DNA of 32,112 nt from the NCBI GenBank assembly GCA_947445215.1, contig CANFDA010000009.1:1-32112 (forward strand), given 5' to 3'. Each line of letters starts with the position of its first letter. The first letter of the stretch is position 1. The notes under the pieces are model-generated. The model made no database searches, was not told the origin of the DNA, and saw only the letters and a list, made by a program, of their open reading frames with translations. This stretch comes from Alphaproteobacteria bacterium. GTDB lineage: Bacteria > Pseudomonadota > Alphaproteobacteria > Micropepsales > Micropepsaceae. Positions 7,891 through 17,041 of this stretch are shown here, piece by piece. The position numbers were made by a program, and so were the translations under genes.

Positions 7891-8742
7891 TTAGACGGCA
7901 ACGATCTCGGACTCTTTGTAGCCCTGCAGATACAGCAGCGCCGTGAGGTCGTTGTGCGCGATGCTTGCGCCCGCTGCTGCCGCGACCACGGGCTTGGCGT
8001 GAAAGGCGACGCCCATGCCAGCCGCCTGGATCATGGCGAGGTCGTTGGCGCCGTCACCCACCGCCAGCGTTTGCGCCAGCGTGATGCCCAGCGCTGTGGC
8101 GCCCTCTTGCAGCGCCGCCAGCTTGGCCTCGCGGCCCAGGATCGGTTCCTGCACCGCGCCGCTGAGGTAGGTGTCATAGTCTAGAAGGATATTGCCGCGC
8201 TCTTCATGGAAGCCTGCCGCTTCCGCCACGCGTTTGGTGAAAAAGCCGAAGCCGCCGCTGACCAGCATCGTGTGCGCGCCATGGGCCCGCATGGTGGCCA
8301 GCAGCGATTTCGCCCCCGGCATCAGCCGCACCCGCTCGTCATAGGTGCGCGCCAGCGCGTCCAGATGCAGCCCCTTCAGCATGCCGACCCGCTCCCGCAG
8401 GGCCGCCTCGAATTCCAGTTCGCCGCGCATGGCGCGCTCGGTGATGGCGGCGATCTGTGGCTTCAACCCCGCCATGTCGGCCAGCTCGTCCAGACATTCG
8501 ACGGTGATGATGGTGGAATCCATGTCGGCCACCAGAAGCCACTTGCGGCGGTGTTCGAGCGCGACAAGGTTGATGTCCCATGGCGCATCTCCCGCCATCT
8601 CGCGCGCCGCATCCAGCGCGGCGCGGCCTTCCACCGGAATGTCGCAGGCGAAACCATTCGCCAGCACCATGGGCCGGCTGGTCGCCAGCGCCGCGAAGGC
8701 GTCTGGGCTCACGCCCTTGCCGATGACGTTGAGAACAAACAT
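7891..8742 (-). CDS. serB: Phosphoserine phosphatase
   Basis: MFVLNVIGKGVSPDAF..., LLVADMDSTIITVECLDELADMAG, LVSGGFGFFTKRVAEAAGF, VGDGANDLAMIQAAGMGVAFHAKP. An alternative start is the ATG at 8754. Confidence 0.94.
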   Translation of the reverse strand: MFVLNVIGKGVSPDAFAALATSRPMVLANGFACDIPVEGRAALDAAREMAGDAPWDINLVALEHRRKWLLVADMDSTIITVECLDELADMAGLKPQIAAITERAMRGELEFEAALRERVGMLKGLHLDALARTYDERVRLMPGAKSLLATMRAHGAHTMLVSGGFGFFTKRVAEAAGFHEERGNILLDYDTYLSGAVQEPILGREAKLAALQEGATALGITLAQTLAVGDGANDLAMIQAAGMGVAFHAKPVVAAAAGASIAHNDLTALLYLQGYKESEIVAV

Positions 8743-8752
8743 TCTGCCGCCC

Positions 8753-9658
8753 ATGTTTGACGCGGTGCTTATTGCAGGGCCGACCGCCAGCGGCAAGTCG
8801 GCCGCGGCGCTGGCGTTGGCCGAGCGTATCAATGGCGCGATCATTAACGTTGATTCCATGCAGGTCTATGCCGAAGCGCCGATCCTGACGGCGCAGCCCG
8901 GCGCGGTGGCGCAGGCGCGCGTACCGCATCTGCTCTACGGCCATGTTTCCGCGCGCGAGGCCTATTCGGTGGGACGCTGGGCCGAGGAAGCGCAGTCCGC
9001 CTTGGCGCACGTGCAAGCGATGGGCAGGGTGCCGGTCTTTGCCGGCGGCACCGGCATGTATTTCATGGCGCTGGAAGAAGGGCTGGCGACTATCCCGCCC
9101 ATCTCCGATGCGGTGCGCGACACCGCACGCGCGCTGTTGGTGCAAATTGGCGTGAAAGAATTGCATAAGCGGTTGGCGGCGCGCGATCCGGAGACGGCGG
9201 CGGGCCTTCGCCCCACCGATCCGCAGCGCACCTTGCGCGCCTGGGAAGTGTTGGAGGCCACTGGCCGTCCACTGGTGTCGTGGCAGAACGAACCCGCCGA
9301 ACCGGTCCTGCGCGGCATGACGCTCGCCCGCTTCCTGCTCGACCCGCCGCGCGAGCAACTGCGCGCCGCCATCGCCATCCGCTTCGAGACCATGGTGGAG
9401 CAGGGGCTGGACGAGGCGCGCGCGCTGGAAGGCCTCGATCCGGCGCTGCCCGCCGCCAAGCTGCTCGGGCTGCGCCCTCTGCAGGCCCTGGCGCGGGGTG
9501 AGATGGCGCGGACGGCGGCGATCGAGGAAGCGGTGACGGTGACGCGGCAGTTCGCCAAGCGCCAGATGACCTGGTTTCGGGGCCGGATGCCCCAGTATCG
9601 CCGGTTCGATCCTACGAAAAGCAATATTATTGCTGAATTTAATGAAATTACCGCATGA
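8753..9658 (+). CDS. miaA: tRNA dimethylallyltransferase
   Basis: MFDAVLIAGPTASGKSAAALALAERINGAIINVDSMQVYAEAPILTAQP and FAGGTGMYFMALEEGLA, TRQFAKRQMTWFRG. Real start inside the longer track ORF. Confidence 0.95.
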   Translation: MFDAVLIAGPTASGKSAAALALAERINGAIINVDSMQVYAEAPILTAQPGAVAQARVPHLLYGHVSAREAYSVGRWAEEAQSALAHVQAMGRVPVFAGGTGMYFMALEEGLATIPPISDAVRDTARALLVQIGVKELHKRLAARDPETAAGLRPTDPQRTLRAWEVLEATGRPLVSWQNEPAEPVLRGMTLARFLLDPPREQLRAAIAIRFETMVEQGLDEARALEGLDPALPAAKLLGLRPLQALARGEMARTAAIEEAVTVTRQFAKRQMTWFRGRMPQYRRFDPTKSNIIAEFNEITA

Positions 9659-9664
9659 AATGTC

Positions 9665-9693
9665 TTGACGTGGCCGCTTCTTGTCCATAAGTT
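9665..9693 (+). promoter_or_regulatory. Candidate sigma70 promoter for the ilvB leader transcript
   Basis: TTGACG (9665-9670), then CATAAG/TAAGTT in the -10 window (9686-9693). Confidence 0.5.
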
Positions 9694-9701
9694 GCGCTGC
9701 A

Positions 9702-9752
9702 ATGCAACATACTTTGGTACTCACACTTCTGCCGTGCCGACGGGCTCCCTGA
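9702..9752 (+). CDS. Putative ilv leader peptide MQHTLVLTLLPCRRAP*
   Basis: 16-codon ORF with run TTG GTA CTC ACA CTT CTG (Leu-Val-Leu-Thr-Leu-Leu), followed by alternative hairpins and a terminator before ilvB. Confidence 0.72.
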   Translation: MQHTLVLTLLPCRRAP

Positions 9753-9809
9753 GCCCAGGTAGGACATGGCGGGTATGAGAAAAGGGGCTGCAACGCCCCT
9801 TAATCTTTT
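9742..9809 (+). promoter_or_regulatory. Candidate transcription attenuator upstream of ilvB
   Basis: Hairpin GGGCTC/GAGCCC (9742-9747/9751-9756); terminator AAGGGGC/GCCCCTT (9782-9788/9795-9801) followed by AATCTTTT; AGCCC (9752-9756) can alternatively pair with GGGCT (9785-9789). Confidence 0.72.
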
Positions 9810-9843
9810 CGGGCATAAGCGGATTTCACGAGCGGGTTGGACG

Positions 9844-11637
9844 ATGAGCGAGACGAAGACCAAGACGGCGGACGCGGCGGCGCCAAATAGCAGCCAAGAA
9901 GTTATGACCGGGGCGCAGATGGTGATCCGCGCCCTAAAGGATCAGGGCGTCACGCATATCTTCGGCTATCCCGGCGGCGCCGTGCTGCCGATCTATGACG
10001 CGCTGTTCCAGGCCGAAGGCATCGAGCACATTCTGGTCCGCCATGAGCAGGGCGCGGCGCATGCGGCGGAAGGCTATGCCCGCTCCACCGGCAAGCCCGG
10101 CGTGCTGCTGGTTACCAGCGGCCCCGGCGCCACCAATGCCGTCACCGGCCTGACCGATGCGCTGATGGATTCCATCCCGATCGTGATGCTTTCGGGCCAG
10201 GTGCCGACGCATCTGATCGGCACCGACGCCTTCCAGGAATGCGACACGGTCGGCATCACCCGGCCCTGCACCAAGAACAACTGGCTGGTGAAGAACGTCA
10301 ATGATCTGTCGCGTACCATCCATGAAGCCTTCGAGATTGCGACCACGGGTCGTCCGGGTCCGGTAGTGGTCGACATCCCCAAGGACATCCAGTTCCAGAA
10401 CGGCGCATATGTCGGCCCCAAGGCGGTGCATCATCGCACCTACAAGCCCAAGATCGAGCCCGATGCCGATGTGATCGCCTGCGCGGTGGATATGATGGCG
10501 CAGGCCAAGCGCCCGGTTTTCTATACCGGCGGCGGCATCATCAATGCGGGCCCGCAGGCCTCAAAGCTGCTGCGCGAACTGGTGGACATCACCGGCTTTC
10601 CTGTCACCTCAACTTTGATGGGCCTGGGCGCGTTTCCGGCGTCGCGTCCCGAATGGTTGGGCATGCTAGGCATGCACGGCACCTGGGAAGCCAACCATGC
10701 CATGCATGATTGCGACCTGATGATCTGCCTGGGCGCGCGCTTCGACGACCGCGTGACGGGCCGCATCGCCGCCTTCTCGCCGGCGTCCAAGAAAATCCAT
10801 CTCGATATCGACCCGTCGCAGATCAACAAGGTGGTGCAGGTCGATCTCGGCATCGTCGCCGATGCCGGCAAGGCCATCGCGGCGATGATCGCGGCCTGGA
10901 AGGCGAAGAAGACTGCTAAGCCCGAGATCGGCGAATGGTGGGCGCAGATCCAGCAATGGCGCGGCCGCAAGAGCCTCGCCTACAAGGCGTCCGACACGCT
11001 GATCAAGCCGCAATACGCCATCGACCGCCTTTACGAGCTGACTAAGGATCGCAAGACCTTCGTCACCACCGAAGTCGGCCAGCACCAGATGTGGGCGGCG
11101 CAGCGCTATCATTTCGAAGAGCCGAACCGCTGGATGACATCGGGCGGCCTGGGCACCATGGGCTATGGCCTGCCCGCCGCCGTCGGCGTGCAGGTGGCAC
11201 ATCCCGACGCGCTGGTGATCGACATTGCGGGCGAAGCTTCGGTGCAGATGACGATGCAGGAAATGTCCACGGCGATGCAGTACGATCTGCCGATAAAGAT
11301 CTTCATCCTGAACAACGAATATATGGGCATGGTGCGCCAGTGGCAGGAATTGCTGCATGGCGGCCGCTATTCGCATTCCTATTCCGAAGCGCTGCCCGAT
11401 TTCGTCAAGATGGCGGAAGCCTTTGGCTGCCTGGGTCTGCGCGCAAGCAAGCCCGCAGACCTGGATGGCGCCATCCTGGAGATGATCAACACCAAGCGCC
11501 CGGTGCTGTTTGATTGCCGCGTCGATCCGAAGGAGAACATCTTCCCGATGATCCCGTCTGGCGCGGCGCACAATGAGATGATCCTGGGCGAACTGGACGA
11601 AGCGAGCGTTTCCGACGCCGGCAAGATGATGGTCTGA
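9844..11637 (+). CDS. ilvB: Acetolactate synthase large subunit
   Basis: [73 protein letters not shown]. Start placed at MSETK. Confidence 0.95.
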   Translation: MSETKTKTADAAAPNSSQEVMTGAQMVIRALKDQGVTHIFGYPGGAVLPIYDALFQAEGIEHILVRHEQGAAHAAEGYARSTGKPGVLLVTSGPGATNAVTGLTDALMDSIPIVMLSGQVPTHLIGTDAFQECDTVGITRPCTKNNWLVKNVNDLSRTIHEAFEIATTGRPGPVVVDIPKDIQFQNGAYVGPKAVHHRTYKPKIEPDADVIACAVDMMAQAKRPVFYTGGGIINAGPQASKLLRELVDITGFPVTSTLMGLGAFPASRPEWLGMLGMHGTWEANHAMHDCDLMICLGARFDDRVTGRIAAFSPASKKIHLDIDPSQINKVVQVDLGIVADAGKAIAAMIAAWKAKKTAKPEIGEWWAQIQQWRGRKSLAYKASDTLIKPQYAIDRLYELTKDRKTFVTTEVGQHQMWAAQRYHFEEPNRWMTSGGLGTMGYGLPAAVGVQVAHPDALVIDIAGEASVQMTMQEMSTAMQYDLPIKIFILNNEYMGMVRQWQELLHGGRYSHSYSEALPDFVKMAEAFGCLGLRASKPADLDGAILEMINTKRPVLFDCRVDPKENIFPMIPSGAAHNEMILGELDEASVSDAGKMMV

Positions 11638-12164
11638 TGCTGTACGAGAAAGACACCAACACCACCACGCGCGAGAGCCACACGATCACGGTGCTGGTGG
11701 ACAATGAGGCGGGCGTGCTTGCCCGCGTCGTCGGCCTGTTTTCTGGCCGCGGCTACAACATCGAAAGCCTGACGGTGGCCGAAGTGAATCCGGCCGAACA
11801 CACCAGCCGCATCACCGTCGTCACCAGCGGCCCGCCGCATGTCATCGAGCAGATCGAGGCGCAATTGGCGCGCCTGATCCCGGTGCATTCGGTGACCAAC
11901 TGGACCTCGCAGAAGGGCGGCATCGAGCGCGAAATGGCGCTGATCAAGGTGGCGGGCACCGGCGACAAGCGCATGGAAGCGCTGCGCATGGCCGACGCCT
12001 TCCGTGCCCGCGCCGTGGACACCACCCATTCCAGCTTCGTCTTTGAGATCACCGGCGCGCCCGCCAAGATCGACAGCTTCGTGGAGCTGATGCGGCCGCT
12101 GGGTCTGGTGGATGTGTCGCGCACTGGTGTCGCCGCCATGAGCCGCGGCCCGGACGCCATGTAA
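11637..12164 (+). CDS. ilvN: Acetolactate synthase small subunit
   Basis: 175 aa; HTITVLVDNEAGVLARVVGLFSGRGYNIESLTVAEV ACT domain. TGATG overlap with the large subunit. Confidence 0.94.
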   Translation: MLYEKDTNTTTRESHTITVLVDNEAGVLARVVGLFSGRGYNIESLTVAEVNPAEHTSRITVVTSGPPHVIEQIEAQLARLIPVHSVTNWTSQKGGIEREMALIKVAGTGDKRMEALRMADAFRARAVDTTHSSFVFEITGAPAKIDSFVELMRPLGLVDVSRTGVAAMSRGPDAM

Positions 12165-12172
12165 CGCGGACG

Positions 12173-12787
12173 ATGGACGCCGCCGCCACCTTCCTGCCGC
12201 CCGCGACGATCATCGCGCTGATGTGGTTCACCCTGGTCAATTCGATCACGCCGGGCCCGAACAACATCATGCTCGCCACCTCGGGCGTGAATTTCGGTGT
12301 TCGGCGCACCGTGCCCCAGATGGCGGGCGTTTTCACCGGCCTGCTCGTCATCACCGTCGCCATCGGGCTGGGGCTGGGCGCGATCTTCAGCGAATACCCC
12401 GTCGTGCGCGATGTGCTGCGGGTGGCGGGTATCGGCTACATCCTGTTCCTCGCCTGGAAGATCGCCACCTCCGGCAGCCTGGGCGGCGGCGAGTTGCCCC
12501 ATCCCATGCGCTACAGCGCCTCGGTCCTGTTCCAGGGCGTGAATGTGAAGCTCTGGATGGCGGCGGTGGCAACGGTCTCGCTCTATGTCCGGCCTGGCCA
12601 CACGCTGGTCGATACCGCCACGGTGACGGCGGCCTATGCCCTGATCAACCTGCCCTGCATGCTGATCTGGACCGGCTTCGGAGCGGGGCTGCGCGATGTG
12701 CTCAAGGTTCCCGGCCGCATCCAGGTCTTCAACATCGTGATGGCCCTGGCGCTGGTCGCCTCCATCGTCCCGCTTTTGCGGGTATAG
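12173..12787 (+). CDS. LysE family translocator (amino-acid efflux)
   Basis: 204 aa; NSITPGPNNIMLATSGVNFGVRRTVPQMAGVFTGL motif and multiple hydrophobic segments. Confidence 0.87.
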   Translation: MDAAATFLPPATIIALMWFTLVNSITPGPNNIMLATSGVNFGVRRTVPQMAGVFTGLLVITVAIGLGLGAIFSEYPVVRDVLRVAGIGYILFLAWKIATSGSLGGGELPHPMRYSASVLFQGVNVKLWMAAVATVSLYVRPGHTLVDTATVTAAYALINLPCMLIWTGFGAGLRDVLKVPGRIQVFNIVMALALVASIVPLLRV

Positions 12788-12857
12788 CCATGCGGGCGGC
12801 CGGATTGCCCTCCCGGCCAGCCCCTTGTAGAAACCGGGCGGATTTCAGGGGCATTAG

Positions 12858-13901
<1,044 letters not shown>

Positions 13902-13920
13902 GGTGCCTGCGATTATCGAC

Positions 13921-13957
13921 AAGGCCGCTGTATCGGGTACGATGCGGCGGCCTTTTT
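13921..13957 (+). terminator. Intrinsic terminator of the ilv cluster
   Basis: AAGGCCGC (13921-13928) / GCGGCCTT (13947-13954) followed by TTTTTGTTT. Confidence 0.8.
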
Positions 13958-13970
13958 GTTTGAGGACGCG

Positions 13971-14444
13971 ATGACCGCCCGCCCGCCCATCCCCGCGCCG
14001 CCTTATCAGGGCGGCTGTCTCTGCGGCCAAGTGCGCTGGACGCTGACGGCGCGGCCACGCGCGATCAACGCCTGCCATTGCCAGGCCTGCAAGAAACAGT
14101 CGGGCGCCACCAACATCCTGGCGTTGATCGCGCCCGCCGAAGCCTTCACCGCCACCGGCGCGACCCACACCTATCGCAAGACGGCGGAGTCCGGCCGCCA
14201 GCTCGATGTGCAGCGCTGCGCCCATTGCGGCACGCGCGTCTTCCACCACAATCTGGCCAATGCGGCGCTGGTCTTCATCGCAGCGGGAACGCTGGATGAC
14301 ACCAGCTGGGCAATTCCCACCTCGCATATCTGGGTGGAATGTATTTCGCCCGGCGTGGTGATGCAGGACGACGCCATCAAGGTGGTGGGCCAACCGGAGG
14401 ACCGCGCTATGCTGATGGACGCCTTCACCAAAGTGTATGGCTGA
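13971..14444 (+). CDS. GFA family (glutathione-dependent formaldehyde-activating-like) Zn protein
   Basis: GGCLCGQVRW, CHCQACKKQSG, and CAHCGTRVF cysteine motifs. Confidence 0.85.
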   Translation: MTARPPIPAPPYQGGCLCGQVRWTLTARPRAINACHCQACKKQSGATNILALIAPAEAFTATGATHTYRKTAESGRQLDVQRCAHCGTRVFHHNLANAALVFIAAGTLDDTSWAIPTSHIWVECISPGVVMQDDAIKVVGQPEDRAMLMDAFTKVYG

Positions 14445-14447
14445 GCC

Positions 14448-15632
14448 ATGACGCTGGGCACGCCGCTATCGCCTGCCGCCGTCAAGGTGATGCTGCTGGG
14501 CTCGGGCGAGCTGGGCAAGGAAGTGGTGATCGAATTGCAGCGGCTGGGCGTGGAGACCATCACCGTGGACCGCTATGCCGGCGCGCCCGCCGCGCAGGTG
14601 GCGCACCGCGCCCATGTCATCGACATGACCGACGCGAAGGCGCTGCGGGCGCTGGTGGAGCGGGAAAAGCCGCATTTCCTGGTGCCGGAGATCGAGGCGC
14701 TGGCGACGGACGAACTGGTGAGGATCGAGGCCGATGGCCTTTGCACCGTGATCCCGACGGCACGCGCCGCGCACATCACCATGAACCGCGAGCGCATCCG
14801 GGTTATGGCGGCGGAAGAACTGAAGCTGCCGACCTCGCCTTATGCTTTTGCCTCCTCGCTGGAAGAATTGCAGGCCGCCGCCGCGAAGATCGGCTTTCCC
14901 AGCTTCGTCAAGCCGGTGATGTCATCCTCCGGCAAGGGCCAATCGCGCCTCAAATCGGCGGCGGATGTCGAAGCCGCCTGGGAGAAGGCGCTCAGCGCCG
15001 GGCGCGTGCGCGAGGCGCGCGTCATTCTGGAAGGCGAGATCAGCTTCGACTTCGAGATCACGCAATTGACCGTCCGTGCCGCTTCGGGCACGCATTTCTG
15101 CGCCCCCATCGGCCATGTGCAGAAGGATGGCGACTATGTCGAAAGCTGGCAGCCCCAGGCCATGAGCGCGGTCGCGCTGGAGAAATCGCGCGACATGGCC
15201 GCCAAGGTCACCGGCGCGCTGGGCGGGCTGGGCATCTTCGGCGTCGAGCTGTTCGTGAAGGGCGACGCGGTCTGGTTCTCAGAAGTCTCGCCCCGGCCAC
15301 ACGATACCGGGCTGGTGACGCTGGTGAGCCAGTTCCAGTCGGAATTCGCCCTGCATGCCCGCGCCATACTGGGCCTGCCGGTCTCCACCGAGATGGCGTC
15401 GCCCGGCGCCTCCGCCGTGATCTATGGCGGCGTCGATGCGGTGGCGATGCGGTTCGAAGGCGTCGATGACGCGTTCGCCGTGCCGGAAAGCGAATTGCGC
15501 CTGTTTGGCAAGCCGGAGTCTTTCGTGAAGCGCCGCATGGGCGTGGCGCTGGCGCGGGGCGGCAATACCGACGAAGCGCGAGACCGGGCGAAACTGGCAG
15601 CGAGTTTGGTGAAGCCGAAAGCTCTTTCGTAA
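14448..15632 (+). CDS. purT: Formate-dependent phosphoribosylglycinamide formyltransferase
   Basis: 394 aa; [62 protein letters not shown]. Confidence 0.95.
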   Translation: MTLGTPLSPAAVKVMLLGSGELGKEVVIELQRLGVETITVDRYAGAPAAQVAHRAHVIDMTDAKALRALVEREKPHFLVPEIEALATDELVRIEADGLCTVIPTARAAHITMNRERIRVMAAEELKLPTSPYAFASSLEELQAAAAKIGFPSFVKPVMSSSGKGQSRLKSAADVEAAWEKALSAGRVREARVILEGEISFDFEITQLTVRAASGTHFCAPIGHVQKDGDYVESWQPQAMSAVALEKSRDMAAKVTGALGGLGIFGVELFVKGDAVWFSEVSPRPHDTGLVTLVSQFQSEFALHARAILGLPVSTEMASPGASAVIYGGVDAVAMRFEGVDDAFAVPESELRLFGKPESFVKRRMGVALARGGNTDEARDRAKLAASLVKPKALS

Positions 15633-15642
15633 CCCACAATCT

Positions 15643-15742
15643 CCATGGCCGGCCTTGAGCCGGCCATCCCGCTTTCTATCAAGCGGCACCAAGTTGGATG
15701 GGCCGGGGTCGGTAGCGTCAGCGTGCCGACGCCCGCCCATGG
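15643..15742. repeat. Cloverleaf-like palindromic intergenic element C
   Basis: Closing CCATGG(15643-15648)/CCATGG(15737-15742); arms GGCCGGC..GCCGGCC, CCATCC..GGATGG enclosing CCGCTT..AAGCGG, GTCGG..CCGAC. Between convergent purT and the ABC ATPase gene. Confidence 0.6.
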
Positions 15743-15751
15743 TGAGAATTG

Positions 15752-17041
15752 TTAGGTCGGGTTCTCCAGCGAAAACAATTCCGCGTCGTCATCGTAGGAG
15801 AACAGCTCCGCGAAACGGGCCCAGGACACGACGCATTTCAGCGTCTCGTCCGCCGTCTCCTCAGTCATATGGTCTTCCAGCTCGTCGAGGAAGCGGGTGC
15901 GCGGGGCGGAATGGCTGGCGCGTTCGTCCAGAACTTTCCGGATATGCGCCGCCAGCGGCAGGTGGCTCATCAAGGCGCGGGAGAAGATTTCCTTGCGCTC
16001 GTTCAGTTCGGCATCGGCGAAGCGCTTGCCCATGTGAGTCAGCTTGATGTCGCCGCCTTCGACATCCGCCAGCCGCAGCAACTGCATCGCTTCCGCCACG
16101 GGGAACAGTTCGTCCACTTCCAGTTCCTGCTCATAGGCGATGTCGGGCAAGTCCGCCTTGCCGTCATAGGGCGGCGCCGACAGCGCTTCGATCAAACCGG
16201 CGATCTGGTTGGGCGGGACATGACCCAAGGGCAGCGCGATGCTGTCGCCCTGGGCCTGCACTTGGCGCATCCGCTCGACGCGGCGGGCGGTCATTTCGAC
16301 ATAGATGCGGTCGACATAATCCTCGAAGGCGGGGCTGGTGCGCTCGCGCGGCTGCGGCAGGTCAATGACGATCTCGGCGCTGACGCGGGCGGGATCGGAA
16401 GAGAACAGCAGGACGCGGTCGCACATCAGCACCGCTTCCTCGATATTGTGCGTCACCAGGATAATGCCCTTGGTGGGCAACTGCTTGTTGCCCCACAATT
16501 CGATCAAGTCGGTGCGCAGATTTTCGGCGGTCAGAACGTCCAGCGCCGAGAAAGGCTCGTCCATCAGTAGGATGTTGGGATGCACCACCACGGCGCGGGC
16601 GAATCCGACACGCTGGCGCATGCCGCCCGACAATTCGCGCGGATAGGCGCTCTCGTAACCGTCCAGGCCGATCAGATCGATCGCGGCCAGGGCGCGGGCG
16701 CGGATATCCTTTTCCGGCAGGCCCAGCGCTTCCAGTCCCAGTTCCACATTCTCCAGCACCGTCATCCAGGGAAACAGCGCGAAGCCCTGGAACACCATGG
16801 CGACGCCCTGGGCGGGGCCGAGAATGGGCGCGCCCATATAGGAGATTGTGCCGCCTTGCGGCCGCGCCAAACCCGCGATCAGCCGCAGCAGGGTCGATTT
16901 TCCGGAGCCGGAACGGCCCAGCATGCCGACGATCTCGCCTTCCTTCAGGGTGAGGCTGACATCGTCCAGCACCAGCAACTCGCCGCCGCCGCTGCGGGGA
17001 AAGGACCGGCGCACATTGCGCACTTCGAGCAGGTCGGTCAT
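15752..17041 (-). CDS. ABC transporter ATP-binding protein with C-terminal AAA-associated domain (nitrate/sulfonate/taurine class)
   Basis: MTDLLEVRNVRRSFPRSGG..., GRSGSGKSTLLRLIAGL, ELSGGMRQRVGFARAVVVHPNILLMDEPFSALD, plus about 165-aa C-terminal extension. Start at 17041 overlaps the permease stop (ATGA). Confidence 0.9.
   Translation of the reverse strand: MTDLLEVRNVRRSFPRSGGGELLVLDDVSLTLKEGEIVGMLGRSGSGKSTLLRLIAGLARPQGGTISYMGAPILGPAQGVAMVFQGFALFPWMTVLENVELGLEALGLPEKDIRARALAAIDLIGLDGYESAYPRELSGGMRQRVGFARAVVVHPNILLMDEPFSALDVLTAENLRTDLIELWGNKQLPTKGIILVTHNIEEAVLMCDRVLLFSSDPARVSAEIVIDLPQPRERTSPAFEDYVDRIYVEMTARRVERMRQVQAQGDSIALPLGHVPPNQIAGLIEALSAPPYDGKADLPDIAYEQELEVDELFPVAEAMQLLRLADVEGGDIKLTHMGKRFADAELNERKEIFSRALMSHLPLAAHIRKVLDERASHSAPRTRFLDELEDHMTEETADETLKCVVSWARFAELFSYDDDAELFSLENPT

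Noticed and set aside
11200-11300. Acetolactate synthase with IAGEASVQM instead of the textbook GDGSF thiamine-diphosphate motif
   Set aside because: As I recall, GEAS is common in alphaproteobacterial acetolactate synthases; not considered unusual.
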